64,000 nucleotides of DNA from Bacillota bacterium (lineage in GTDB: Bacteria > Bacillota > Negativicutes > Sporomusales > UBA7701): NCBI GenBank assembly GCA_023415775.1, contig JAEZJM010000003.1, positions 62,001 through 126,000 on the forward strand, in the 5' to 3' direction. The notes beneath the pieces were generated by a model. That model was not told where the DNA came from. It did not search any database and saw only the letters and a program-made list of their open reading frames with translations. Position 1 is the first letter of the stretch. Each line of letters begins with the position of its first letter. Shown piece after piece: positions 43,424 through 51,897 of this stretch. Position numbers and translations under genes: made by a program.

Positions 43424-45022
43424 TTGACCAAGAAGAACATCGCCCTCATCCTTTTCGCCGCGGTGGCCGTCGCCGCCGTCCTTCCCGGCTGCGGCTGGCT
43501 CGGCGCCAAAAAAGACGCCAAACATCTGCGCTACGCCGTCGCCGCCGAACCCGAAACACTCGACCCCCGCAAATCCACCAGCATCCCCGCCGGCATCGTC
43601 GCCGCCCAACTTTTCGAAGGCCTCACATCCCTCGACGCCGCCAGCAGCCCCGTGCCGGCCGCTGCCGAGCGCTGGGAAATATCCCCCGACGGGCTCGTCT
43701 ACACCTTCCACCTGCGCAAAGGCGCGAAATGGTCCAATGGCGAGCCAGTCACCGCCGCCGATTTCGAATTCTCCTGGAAATCCGCCCTTAACCCCGATTT
43801 CGCCTCCAGCTACGCCTACCAGTTATTCTACCTCAAAAACGGCCGCGCCTATAACGAAAAAAAAGCCGCCGCCGCCGCAGTCGGCGTCAAAGCCAAGGGC
43901 GACTACATCCTCGAAGTCACCCTCGAGAGGCCCACCCCGTTCTTCCTGTCCCTCGTCGCCTTCCGCACTTACTACCCCGTCAACCGCAACGCCGCCGCCA
44001 ACGACCGCTGGGCCGCCGACGCCAAAACCTTCGTCGGCAACGGCCCCTTCCGGCTGACGAACTGGATCCACGACAACAAGATGGAACTCGTCAGGAACGA
44101 ACACTACTGGGACGCCGGCAAAGTCCGCATGGCCAACGTCGACATCGTCCTCATCGACTCGGCCGCCACCCGGCTCGTCATGTTCGAAAACAAACAGCTC
44201 GACATGGCCGACAACCCGCCGATCAGCGAATTACCACGCCTCCAGAAGGAAGGCAAGCTTAAAATATTCCCCTTCCTCGGCGTCAGCTACTTCCCCTTCA
44301 ACGTCAAAAAAGCTCCCTTCGACGACGCCAGGGTCCGCAAAGCCTTCACCCTTGCCCTCGACCGCCGCAGCCTCGTCGACCAGGTCGCCCGCGGCGGCCA
44401 GACGCCCGCCCTCGCTTTCGTGCCGCCCGGCGTCGTCGACGCCGCCGGCAACGACTTCCGCGCCAAAGGCGGCTCATACTTCGCCGACAACGACGCCGCC
44501 GCCGCCAAGAAGCTCCTCGCCGAGGCCGGCTACCCCGAAGGCAAAAGCCTGCCGCCCGTAACCCTCCTCTACAACACCGGCGAAAGCAACAAAATCATCG
44601 CCGAAGCCGTGCAGGAAATGTGGAAGCGCGCCCTCGGCGTCACCGTCCAGCTCAGCAACCAGGAACTCAAAGTGTTCTACGACAATCTCGACAAACACAA
44701 CTTCCAGCTCGCCATCGACAGCTGGATCGGCGACTACGTCGACCCCACCACCTTCCTGGAGCTGTTCGAAACCGCCAACGGCAACAACAGCCCCGGCTAT
44801 TCCAACCCCGTCTACGACAGCCACCTCGCCGCCGCCCGGCCGTCCTCGGACGCCGCGGAACGCGCCGCCTCCCTCCACGCCGCCGAAAAAATCATCATGG
44901 ACGAAGCCGTCGTCTGCCCCCTCTTCTTCAGCACCAACCCCGTCATGATCCGCCCCCGCGTCAAGGACCATATCCGCACCAGCATCGGCGTCGTCTACCT
45001 CAAGCAAGCCTATATTGAATAA
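43424..45022 (+). CDS. Oligopeptide-type ABC transporter substrate-binding lipoprotein (OppA/DppA family)
   Basis: A 532-aa family 5 solute-binding protein. The signal ends in a lipobox (VLPGC, Cys about residue 23). RYAVAAEPETLDPRKS, AERWEISPDGLVYTFHLRKGAKWSNGEPVTAADF and the YFPFNVKKAPFDDARVRKA stretch are hallmarks. It starts with TTG after AAAGGAGA. No permease or ATPase genes are adjacent, so it must use a transporter encoded elsewhere. It could bind peptides, including wall peptides. Confidence 0.92.
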   Translation: MTKKNIALILFAAVAVAAVLPGCGWLGAKKDAKHLRYAVAAEPETLDPRKSTSIPAGIVAAQLFEGLTSLDAASSPVPAAAERWEISPDGLVYTFHLRKGAKWSNGEPVTAADFEFSWKSALNPDFASSYAYQLFYLKNGRAYNEKKAAAAAVGVKAKGDYILEVTLERPTPFFLSLVAFRTYYPVNRNAAANDRWAADAKTFVGNGPFRLTNWIHDNKMELVRNEHYWDAGKVRMANVDIVLIDSAATRLVMFENKQLDMADNPPISELPRLQKEGKLKIFPFLGVSYFPFNVKKAPFDDARVRKAFTLALDRRSLVDQVARGGQTPALAFVPPGVVDAAGNDFRAKGGSYFADNDAAAAKKLLAEAGYPEGKSLPPVTLLYNTGESNKIIAEAVQEMWKRALGVTVQLSNQELKVFYDNLDKHNFQLAIDSWIGDYVDPTTFLELFETANGNNSPGYSNPVYDSHLAAARPSSDAAERAASLHAAEKIIMDEAVVCPLFFSTNPVMIRPRVKDHIRTSIGVVYLKQAYIE

Positions 45023-45106
45023 TCCGATCGGCTTGTCCGTCATTGACCTTTATGCCTCCCTGGCAATATAATGAAAATGGAGATTAATCTGAATCAGGAG
45101 GACTTC

Positions 45107-45505
45107 ATGACCGACATCGAAAAAACCCTCGACCTCAAAACCTGGGCCGTGGTCGGCGCCAACAACAACAAAGATAAATTCGGCTACAAAATATTCAAAT
45201 TCATGGACGCCACCGGTCAGTTCAAAGTCTATCCCGTCAATCCCGGCCTTGATGAAGTCATGGGCCAGAAATGCTATCCCGGTCTGAAGGACCTGCCGGT
45301 AAAACCCGACGTCGTCGACGTCGTCGTCCCGCCCAAAGTCGGCGAACAGATAATGCGCGACTGCGCCGACGCCGGCATCAAGTACGTCTGGCTCCAGCCG
45401 GGCGCCGACGCGCCGGCGGTCGCCCAGCTTGGCGAAGAACTCGGCCTCACCGTCATAAAAGCCTGCATCATGGCCGAATGCCGCAAACGCGGCATTATGG
45501 AATGA
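45107..45505 (+). CDS. CoA-binding domain protein (YccU-like)
   Basis: A 132-aa Rossmann-fold protein of the CoA-binding family related to the succinyl-CoA synthetase alpha N-domain. TWAVVGANNNKDKFGYKIF is the nucleotide motif, followed by YPVNP and DVVDVVVPP, then IKYVWLQPGA and a C-terminal CIMAECR. Precise role unknown. AGGAGG places the ATG at 45107. It precedes thioredoxin by 34 bases, suggesting a redox or CoA-thiol link. Confidence 0.83.
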   Translation: MTDIEKTLDLKTWAVVGANNNKDKFGYKIFKFMDATGQFKVYPVNPGLDEVMGQKCYPGLKDLPVKPDVVDVVVPPKVGEQIMRDCADAGIKYVWLQPGADAPAVAQLGEELGLTVIKACIMAECRKRGIME

Positions 45506-45539
45506 CTGGGCGAAACCCAAATACAAAGGAGAGATGAAA

Positions 45540-45863
45540 ATGGCCAACGCTCCGGATGTCAACGAAGCTAACTTCCAAGAAGAAGTGCTCGACGCGGCGG
45601 TCCCCGTACTCGCCGATTTCTGGGCCCCATGGTGCGGTTACTGCCAACGTCTTTCTCCCCTCCTCGACGAACTTGCCGGCGAAGCCGGCGACAAGTACAA
45701 AATCGTCAAGATCAACGTCGACCAGAACCGCTCCCTGGCGCAGAAATACGGCGTCATGAGTCTGCCCACCATGATCCTCTTCAAGGAAGGCGAACAGGCC
45801 GAAAAAATCGTCGGCTTCATGCCCAAGGCCAATATCGCCGACCGCATCAAGCCCCACCTATAG
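45540..45863 (+). CDS. Thioredoxin-family protein with CGYC active site
   Basis: A 107-aa thioredoxin fold: ADFWAPWCGYC (Cys32, Cys35), the cis-Pro segment SLPTMILF, and GFMPKANI. The active site has Tyr in place of the usual Pro (CGPC), which changes redox potential in characterised variants. The start at 45540 is preferred over 45534 for spacing to AAAGGAG. Located after the CoA-binding gene and before repeat copy E. Confidence 0.9.
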   Translation: MANAPDVNEANFQEEVLDAAVPVLADFWAPWCGYCQRLSPLLDELAGEAGDKYKIVKINVDQNRSLAQKYGVMSLPTMILFKEGEQAEKIVGFMPKANIADRIKPHL

Positions 45864-45865
45864 GC

Positions 45866-46040
45866 GGTTGGCGATAAAGGCCCATCTGCTGCGTTGTTCC
45901 TCAGAGCGCTTGCTAGCGTACGTCCGAGTACGCGTCGCGGCGCGCTCGCACCCTTTCGGGTATAAGCGATCACATCAACGCTAAAGCGTTGTGTGTCTGC
46001 TTATCCGGTACGCCTTGCATCTGGACCTTTCTAGCCAACC
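45866..46040. repeat. Intergenic inverted-repeat element, copy E (long form)
   Basis: 175 bp with ends GGTTGGCGATAAAGG and CCTTTCTAGCCAACC. The outer repeats have changed from GGCCGTT to GGTTGGC on both sides together, so pairing is kept. The interior matches copies A and D. Confidence 0.85.
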
Positions 46041-46058
46041 TTAGAGAAATACTATATT

Positions 46059-46092
46059 AACCGCGCACCGTCAAGGGTCGCGGTTTTTCTTT
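46059..46092 (+). terminator. Terminator after the thioredoxin operon
   Basis: AACCGCG/CGCGGTT stem extended by ACC/GGT, followed by TTTCTTTTT. Confidence 0.7.
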
Positions 46093-46156
46093 TTCATAAA
46101 CTACCCGCCTCGCGAATAGGAGATACCATCGAGCAGCAGAAGGGCGGGGGAGAGGC

Positions 46157-48076
46157 ATGCAGCGCAGCATCATCCTGGTCGGGGCCCCGAATGTGGGCAA
46201 AAGCGTCATCTTCAACAACCTCACCGGCAAATACGTCAACGTATCCAACTACCCCGGCACCACCGTCGAAGTCGCCCGCGGCTACGCCCAAATCGGCGGC
46301 GTGCCGTGCGAAATAATCGACACCCCCGGCATCTACTCCCTCGCGCCCATCACCGACGAAGAACGCGTCACCCGCGAATTCCTCCTCGACGGCCAGCCCG
46401 ACCTCGTCGTTCACGTCGCCGACGCTAAAAACCTCGCCCGCTCGCTGCCCTTCACCCTCGCCCTCCTCGACGCCGGCCTGCCCGTCATCCTCGTCCTCAA
46501 CCTCATCGACGAAGCCGCCGCCGCCGGCCTCGCCTTCGACACCGCCCGCCTCGCCGACCTCCTCGGCATCCCCGTCGTCGCCACCGCCGCCGTCAAAAAA
46601 ATCGGCCTCGACCGCCTCCGCGGCGTCATCGCCGCCCCCCGGCCGCGGCCGCAGCCGCCCTTCCTCCTCAGCCCCGACCTCGAAGCCGCCGTCGCCGCCG
46701 TCACCGGCCGTCTCGGCGCCCGCCGCCCCGCCGCCCGCATCATCGCCCTCCTCCTCCTCGCCGGCGACCCGGTCAGTCGCGCCCTCCTTAAAAACGACCC
46801 CGCCTACCCGACCGTCGCCGCCGCCGTCCAAGCCGCCGCCCGAAAAAGCCCCCAGTCCCTCGCCCAGCGCATCGCCGCCGAACGCCAGGCCCAGGCCGAC
46901 CGCCTCGTCGCCGCCGCCCTCAGCCGCGGCCCGGCCGGAAGGCGCCGGCTAGCCGGCCTCCTCGACCGTCTCACCCGCCAGCCCCTCACCGGCCTCCCCA
47001 TTCTCGCCCTCGTCCTCTACTGGGGGCTCTACAAATTCGTCGGCGGCTTCGGCGCCGGCGTCCTTGTCGACTACATCGACGAAAACGTCTTCGCCCGCGT
47101 CATCACCCCCGCCGTCGACTACGCCTGCAGGCGCTGGATACCCTGGGAATGGCTGCAGTCCCTCCTCGCCGGCGACTACGGGCTCTTCACCCTCGGCCTC
47201 CGCTACGCCGTCGCCATCATCCTGCCCATCGTCGGCGCCTTCTTCGTCGCCTTCGCCCTCCTCGAAGACAGCGGCTATCTGCCCCGCCTCGCCATGCTCG
47301 TCGACGGCCTCTTCAAACAATTCGGCCTCAACGGCCGAGCCGTCATCCCCGTCACCCTCGGCCTCGGCTGCGGCACAATGGCCGTCTTCGTCGTCCGCAC
47401 CCTCGAAACCAGGCGCGAGCGCCTCCTCGCCACCTTCCTGCTGTCGCTCGCCATCCCCTGCTCCGCCCAGCTCGGCGTCGTCCTCGCCGTCCTCGCCGGC
47501 GACGGCCGGGCCGTCGCCCTGTGGGCCGCCTTCATCCTCGCCGTCTTCATCCTTGCCGGCTGGCTCACCGCCCGTCTCCTTCCCGGCGACCGTAGCCCCT
47601 TCTACATCGAGCTCCCCCCCCTCAGGCTGCCCGACCCCGCCAACGTCCTCCACAAAGCCTATACCCGCATGGTCTGGTACTTCGTGGAAATAATTCCCGT
47701 CTTCTTCCTCGCCAGCTTTCTCCTCTGGCTCGGTGACCGCAGCGGCCTGCTGACATATATTATAAAAGCGGTGGAGCCCCTGATGGCCGCTCTCGGCCTC
47801 CCGGCCGCCACCGCCCAGATATTCCTGCTGGGCTTCTTCCGCCGCGACTACGGCGCCGCCGGCCTCTACGACATGGCCGCCGCCGGCCTCCTCGCCCCCC
47901 GCCAGCTCCTTGTCGCCGCCGTCGCCCTCACCCTCTTCGTCCCCTGCGTCGCCCAGCTCATGGTCATCGTCAAAGAACGCGGCCCCGTCGCCGCCGCCGT
48001 AATGACAATCGCCATCGCCGCCGTCGCCATTGTGGCCGCCTGGCTAATGAAACTTATCGCACCCTTATTCATCTGA
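46157..48076 (+). CDS. feoB: Ferrous iron transport protein B
   Basis: A 639-aa Fe(II) permease with an N-terminal GTPase. G1 GAPNVGKS, switch NYPGTTVEVA, G3 DTPGIYSL and G4 NLIDEA are in the first 120 residues. Gate and core membrane regions follow with GLGCGTMAVFVVRTLETRRER and the second repeat IFLLGFFRRDYGAAG. GGGGGAGAGG precedes the ATG. It is shorter than E. coli FeoB, mainly in the linker. feoA follows 18 bases later, so the pair is an operon in feoB-feoA order. Confidence 0.95.
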   Translation: MQRSIILVGAPNVGKSVIFNNLTGKYVNVSNYPGTTVEVARGYAQIGGVPCEIIDTPGIYSLAPITDEERVTREFLLDGQPDLVVHVADAKNLARSLPFTLALLDAGLPVILVLNLIDEAAAAGLAFDTARLADLLGIPVVATAAVKKIGLDRLRGVIAAPRPRPQPPFLLSPDLEAAVAAVTGRLGARRPAARIIALLLLAGDPVSRALLKNDPAYPTVAAAVQAAARKSPQSLAQRIAAERQAQADRLVAAALSRGPAGRRRLAGLLDRLTRQPLTGLPILALVLYWGLYKFVGGFGAGVLVDYIDENVFARVITPAVDYACRRWIPWEWLQSLLAGDYGLFTLGLRYAVAIILPIVGAFFVAFALLEDSGYLPRLAMLVDGLFKQFGLNGRAVIPVTLGLGCGTMAVFVVRTLETRRERLLATFLLSLAIPCSAQLGVVLAVLAGDGRAVALWAAFILAVFILAGWLTARLLPGDRSPFYIELPPLRLPDPANVLHKAYTRMVWYFVEIIPVFFLASFLLWLGDRSGLLTYIIKAVEPLMAALGLPAATAQIFLLGFFRRDYGAAGLYDMAAAGLLAPRQLLVAAVALTLFVPCVAQLMVIVKERGPVAAAVMTIAIAAVAIVAAWLMKLIAPLFI

Positions 48077-48094
48077 CCGGAAAGAGGGGAATAA

Positions 48095-48319
48095 ATGGAG
48101 GAGATACCGCTAACCCGCCTGCGCCCCGGCGAAAAAGCGCGCGTCGCCGCCCTCCCGGCCGCCCGCAGGGACATGGCCAGGCTGCTCGCCTTCGGCATCC
48201 TGCCGGGCACCGAAATCACGATCCTCCAAACCTTCCCCGTCTACGTGCTGGCCGTGGGTTACACCCGTTTAGCGATAGATAAAGAGATTGCCGCCAGTAT
48301 CATGGTCGGCCGTCCGTAA
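48095..48319 (+). CDS. feoA: FeoA-domain protein
   Basis: A 74-aa SH3-like FeoA domain (LTRLRPGEKARV, LLAFGILPGTEITIL, YTRLAIDKEIAASIMV). It helps FeoB-dependent iron uptake. GAGGGG precedes the ATG. Confidence 0.9.
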   Translation: MEEIPLTRLRPGEKARVAALPAARRDMARLLAFGILPGTEITILQTFPVYVLAVGYTRLAIDKEIAASIMVGRP

Positions 48320-48346
48320 AACGCATGTCTAACAGTATTTGCCGCC

Positions 48347-48375
48347 TTGAAAATATACTGTCCGCCGGCTATAAT
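48347..48375 (+). promoter_or_regulatory. Promoter of the ABC-F gene
   Basis: TTGAAA (48347-48352) and a perfect TATAAT (48370-48375) with a 17-base spacer. The leader is about 195 bases long before the start codon. Confidence 0.75.
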
Positions 48376-48408
48376 ATAGTCAATACAACGGGCCGAAAAG
48401 GAGCAGAA

Positions 48409-48417
48409 ATGCGCTAA
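48409..48417 (+). promoter_or_regulatory. Two-codon upstream ORF (Met-Arg-stop) in the ABC-F leader
   Basis: ATG CGC TAA with AAGGAG six bases before it. The stop lies in a small hairpin (GCTAAA/TTTAGC, 48413-48433). Minimal uORFs in leaders of antibiotic-resistance ABC-F genes sense stalled ribosomes. That role is inferred here from layout. Confidence 0.5.
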
Positions 48418-48449
48418 ACAATTCTTTTTAGCAATTCCGGAGAGCAAAA

Positions 48450-48480
48450 AAAACAACCAGGCGTTCCGCCGGGGTGTTTT
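48450..48480 (+). terminator. Attenuator-like hairpin in the ABC-F leader
   Basis: A 14-base arm (48450-48463) pairs with 48467-48480 with two mismatches, loop TTC, ending in GTTTT. It lies between the promoter and the coding region, so it would stop transcription unless rearranged. Confidence 0.6.
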
Positions 48481-48577
48481 GCATGCTTATCGGCGATTCT
48501 AAAGGGGATTGGCTGTAGGCGCATTTTTTTACGCCCGTTTGTCTATAGCCCGTCCTCTCCGCAAAGGAGGGGTCTTT

Positions 48578-50200
48578 TTGTTGCTCGAACTAAGCGACAT
48601 CGTCAAATACGTCAACGACCGTCGTCTCCTTAAAATAGACAACCTGAAAATCAACAGAGGCGATAAGATCGGGGTCGTCGGCCGCAACGGCGTCGGCAAA
48701 TCCACCTTGCTGGCGATGCTGGCCGGCGAAGTGCAGCCCGATGCAGGGCACGTCCGCAGAAACTGTCCGTGCTCCGCGATTTCCCAGCTCGGCGCCCCCA
48801 TGTCCGGGCGCACGCTAGACCCGCTCGCCGCCGGCGAATTCGCCGTCGACACATCCTATTCCGGCCACATGAGCGGCGGCGAACAGACCCGCTTCAAAAT
48901 CGCCGCCGCGCTAAGCGAGGAAGCCCCGCTCCTCCTGGCCGACGAACCCGCGGCCAACCTCGACATAGGGGGCCGGGAGCTCCTCCAGGCCAAGCTTCAG
49001 TCCTTCCAGGGCACGCTCGTCCTCGTATCCCACGACCGCGTACTCCTCGACGCGGTATGCAAAACCATCTGGGAAATAGAGAGCGGCGAACTGAAGGTAT
49101 ACCGGGGCAACTACACCGCATACCTTGAGCAGAAAGACAACGCCAGCAGGCACCGCGAGCGGGAATACGGGAAATACGCCGACAAGAAAAACCAGCTGCA
49201 AACCGCCATCGCCGACCGCAAAGCCCGCGCGGCCGCTACGCGGAAAACCCCCGCCAGGATGGGCAACTCCGAAGCCCGCCTGCACAAAATGGGCAACCAA
49301 AAAGCGAAGGCCAACCTCGACAAAGCCGTCAAGGCGATGGAATCGCGGCTCGAAAAGCTACCAGTCGTGGAAAAACCGCAAAACGGTCCGGCGGTATCGT
49401 TTGCCTTCGGCGCTGCCTGCGACCTGCACAGCAAAATCGCCGTCCGCGGCGAGGGGCTCGATAAACGCTTCGGTAGCCGGGTCATATTCGACAAAGCCGA
49501 CTTCAGCCTCCCGGTCGGCCAAAAAGTCGCGCTCTGCGGCGACAACGGCTGCGGCAAAAGCACCCTTCTCAACATGATCGTCGGCCGCGACGCGGCAATC
49601 AGCCTGGCTCCCCAGGCCCGCATCGGCTACTTCGCCCAAGGTATGGACGGTCTCGACCCCGCAAAAACGCTGCTCGCCAACGTCATGGCCGCCAGCGTGC
49701 ACGACGAGGGCGCCGTGCGCAGCCTGCTCGCCCGCCTGCTCTTTCGCCGCGCGGACGTATTCAAGCCGGCCGGCGTACTCAGCGGCGGCGAACGGACGAG
49801 GGTAAGCCTGGCTAAGATCATCGTCAGCGACGCCAAGGTCCTGCTGCTCGATGAACCGACCAACTACCTCGACCTGTCCTCGCTGGCCGCTCTGGAAGAG
49901 GTCCTGGCCGACTACGCGGGAACGCTGATGTTCGTCTCGCATGACCGGCGGTTCATCGACAAAGTGGCGACCCGCCTGCTATTCATCGACGCCGGGAAAC
50001 TCCGTCCCTTCGCCGGCAACTACCGCCAATACCTCGACCGGCAGCAGGCCCCGCCCCCCGGCGCGTCCGCAGAAAGCGACATCGTCCGCGAGCACCGCCG
50101 CGCGGAAATACTCGCCAGACTATCGGTAACCCGCGACAGGGACGAGGCCGCCAGGCTGGATAAGGAATACCGCGGGCTGATGGCGAAGACAAAAGCATAA
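48578..50200 (+). CDS. ABC-F family ATPase, probable ribosome-protection (antibiotic resistance type)
   Basis: A 540-aa soluble protein with two ATPase domains. The first has GRNGVGKST and MSGGEQTR, the second GDNGCGKST and LSGGERTR with LLLDEPTNYLDLSS. Between them is a basic linker (about 195-290) rich in Lys/Arg that would enter the ribosomal tunnel region. There is no membrane domain. The TTG at 48578 follows AAAGGAGG; the ORF upstream of it is leader. The attenuator leader supports the resistance subgroup (Vga/Lsa/Vml-like) rather than housekeeping EttA types. Which drug it counters cannot be told. Confidence 0.85.
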   Translation: MLLELSDIVKYVNDRRLLKIDNLKINRGDKIGVVGRNGVGKSTLLAMLAGEVQPDAGHVRRNCPCSAISQLGAPMSGRTLDPLAAGEFAVDTSYSGHMSGGEQTRFKIAAALSEEAPLLLADEPAANLDIGGRELLQAKLQSFQGTLVLVSHDRVLLDAVCKTIWEIESGELKVYRGNYTAYLEQKDNASRHREREYGKYADKKNQLQTAIADRKARAAATRKTPARMGNSEARLHKMGNQKAKANLDKAVKAMESRLEKLPVVEKPQNGPAVSFAFGAACDLHSKIAVRGEGLDKRFGSRVIFDKADFSLPVGQKVALCGDNGCGKSTLLNMIVGRDAAISLAPQARIGYFAQGMDGLDPAKTLLANVMAASVHDEGAVRSLLARLLFRRADVFKPAGVLSGGERTRVSLAKIIVSDAKVLLLDEPTNYLDLSSLAALEEVLADYAGTLMFVSHDRRFIDKVATRLLFIDAGKLRPFAGNYRQYLDRQQAPPPGASAESDIVREHRRAEILARLSVTRDRDEAARLDKEYRGLMAKTKA

Positions 50201-50210
50201 ACGCCAACAA

Positions 50211-50239
50211 AAAAAACAGGGTTAATCACCCTGTTTTTT
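50211..50239. terminator. Bidirectional terminator between ABC-F and DUF1858 genes
   Basis: A perfect 12-bp stem AAAAAACAGGGT/ACCCTGTTTTTT with a 5-base loop. Confidence 0.88.
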
Positions 50240-50250
50240 CGTTCGCCTTA

Positions 50251-50484
50251 TCAGCTTCCGCAGCCGCAGCACCCACCGCCGCCGCAGCCTTCGCCCGTCG
50301 CCTTGTTCAGGTCGGCGATCAGCGCCTCCACGTCGATGCCGTGGGCGGTCGCACCCTGCTCGATATTCTCGAAGCGGGCGGCGGCGCAGCCCAGGCAGCC
50401 CATGCCGTAGTTGCGGAAAACCTCCACGGTTTTCGGGTATTTCTGCACCACCTCAATGATGCTCATGTTCTTGTCGATTACCAT
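50251..50484 (-). CDS. DUF1858-type redox-disulfide domain protein
   Basis: A 77-aa protein of the hybrid-cluster-protein-associated disulfide family. GMGCLGC supplies the conserved Cys pair (30 and 33). The last residues form a Gly/Cys-rich tail (CGGGGCCGCGS) that could bind a metal or cluster. AAAGGAGG precedes the ATG at 50484. Role unknown; redox sensing or delivery is likely. Confidence 0.82.
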   Translation of the reverse strand: MVIDKNMSIIEVVQKYPKTVEVFRNYGMGCLGCAAARFENIEQGATAHGIDVEALIADLNKATGEGCGGGGCCGCGS

Positions 50485-50526
50485 AGGTTGTTCCTCCTTT
50501 CGGGACAAGTTTGACAATGCAAAAAT

Positions 50527-50535
50527 ATTATACCA
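50527..50535 (-). promoter_or_regulatory. Extended -10 promoter of the DUF1858 gene
   Basis: On the minus strand TGGTATAAT is a perfect extended -10 box (TGnTATAAT), 43 bases before the start codon. The -35 region is weak, which extended -10 promoters tolerate. Confidence 0.5.
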
Positions 50536-50596
50536 CAAAAGGAAGAAGCTTGTATAGGGACGATCCCCCATTGCGCGAAAATGAAGAGAGCCCGTA

Positions 50597-51049
50597 ATGA
50601 TCTACGCTACAGCCGATGCTGATCACTACATACCTATACGCAACCTTTCGGCTACGCACAAGCATTACACAACCAACACCGACCTTTGCTCGACTGCCAA
50701 AGATACCTACGAAACCTGCCGCAGTCTCCCGACAACGGCAGACCTCTGGAAGATTCCCGGAAGATCTACGGAACCCTTGGCAGTCTTAGCTCGACCGCTG
50801 CACATCCCTTTTGACCACACGACAACAGTTGGGCTGCCGTACAGCCTTACAAGACACGCAGCGATCTGCCCGCCGACTGATGCCAAGCCCGACAGACCTG
50901 ACACCAATCTTTGGCCGACCGATACCGAACCCGGCGCAGGATCCGATACCGATCTTGGCTCGACCATTACGAACCCTCGCTGTTATTATGGCCCCGATAC
51001 ACGCAAATATACGGCAAAAAAGCTGGTATTTTTTTTGCCCAGGAGTTAA
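50597..51049 (+). repeat. Degenerate 21-nt repeat tract, possibly coding for a 7-residue-repeat protein
   Basis: The tract has lower GC than its neighbours and consists of diverged 21-nt units. Clear copies are at 50900-50920, 50921-50944 (24 nt), 50945-50965 and, weaker, 50858-50899 and further upstream. The approximate unit is GATACCGATCTTGGCTCGACC. One frame is open for 150 codons from an ATG at 50597 (NTDLCST, DTNLWPT, DTDLGST heptads), with only a weak GAAGAGAG ribosome site. The reverse strand also has an open frame with GRAKIGIG/GRPKIGVR units. I cannot tell whether it is expressed. It lies directly upstream of lgt. Confidence 0.45.
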
Positions 51050-51110
51050 AATTACACTATCGGAAAATTGGACTCGCAACGACACCGGCCGATACGAAGG
51101 TGACTTGAAA

Positions 51111-51884
51111 ATGGGCAAAATAGCATTCGCGCTCGGACCGCTGCAATTCTACTGGTACGGGCTTATCATCGCCGCCGCTGTTTTGGCCGCTTTTTTCATT
51201 GTTATCTGGCAGGCCAGGCGGCGATCCCTGCCTGTCGAACCCGTCTTCGACCTCCTCCTCTGGAGCGTGCCGGCCGGCGTCGTCGGCGCCCGTGGTTACT
51301 ATGTCGCCGCCAACTGGCCTCTCTACCGGGACAACCCGCTCGACGCCCTCTGCCTCTGGCAGGGCGGGCTGGCCGTCCACGGCGCCCTGCTCGCCTTCAT
51401 CCTCGTCCTCTATATCTACGCCCGGCGGCGGCGCGTCCGCTTCTGGACGTGGGCCGACCTTGCCGCCCCCGCCCTCGCCGGCGGACAGGCTGTCGGCCAA
51501 TGGGCCAACTTCTTCAACCAGGAAGCCTTCGGCTACCCCACCAACCTCGCCTGGGGCGTCTACATCGACTACGCCCTCCGCCCGGCCGGCTACGAACAGT
51601 TCGACTACTTCCACCCCGTATTTCTGTACGAATCGGCCTGGAACGTCCTCCTCCTGCTCGCGCTCCTCGCTGCCGGCCGTGCTCTCAGGGGCCTCCCGGC
51701 GGGCGCCCTCTTCCTCGCATACATCATCCTCTACGCGGCCGGGCATTACTACTTCGCCGGCCTGCGCCTCGACGGCGAAATCGTCTGCGGCGTCAGCCTC
51801 GCCCGGCTCTTCAGCATCCTGGCCGCCGCCGCCGCCCTCGGCCTGCTGCTTTGCGGCCGCCGTCCTCCGGCAGAGGAACAATAA
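51111..51884 (+). CDS. lgt: Prolipoprotein diacylglyceryl transferase
   Basis: A 257-aa membrane enzyme that adds diacylglycerol to the lipobox Cys of prolipoproteins, such as the several lipoproteins in this window. Seven membrane segments are visible. WQGGLAVHGALLAF holds the essential His, and GQWANFFNQEAFG is the Lgt signature (GxxxNFxNxE). HPVFLYES near the end is also conserved. The ATG at 51111 is preceded by AAGGTGA; the upstream extension reads into the repeat tract. ybaK follows 13 bases later. Confidence 0.93.
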   Translation: MGKIAFALGPLQFYWYGLIIAAAVLAAFFIVIWQARRRSLPVEPVFDLLLWSVPAGVVGARGYYVAANWPLYRDNPLDALCLWQGGLAVHGALLAFILVLYIYARRRRVRFWTWADLAAPALAGGQAVGQWANFFNQEAFGYPTNLAWGVYIDYALRPAGYEQFDYFHPVFLYESAWNVLLLLALLAAGRALRGLPAGALFLAYIILYAAGHYYFAGLRLDGEIVCGVSLARLFSILAAAAALGLLLCGRRPPAEEQ

Positions 51885-51897
51885 GGAGGTACCCACC

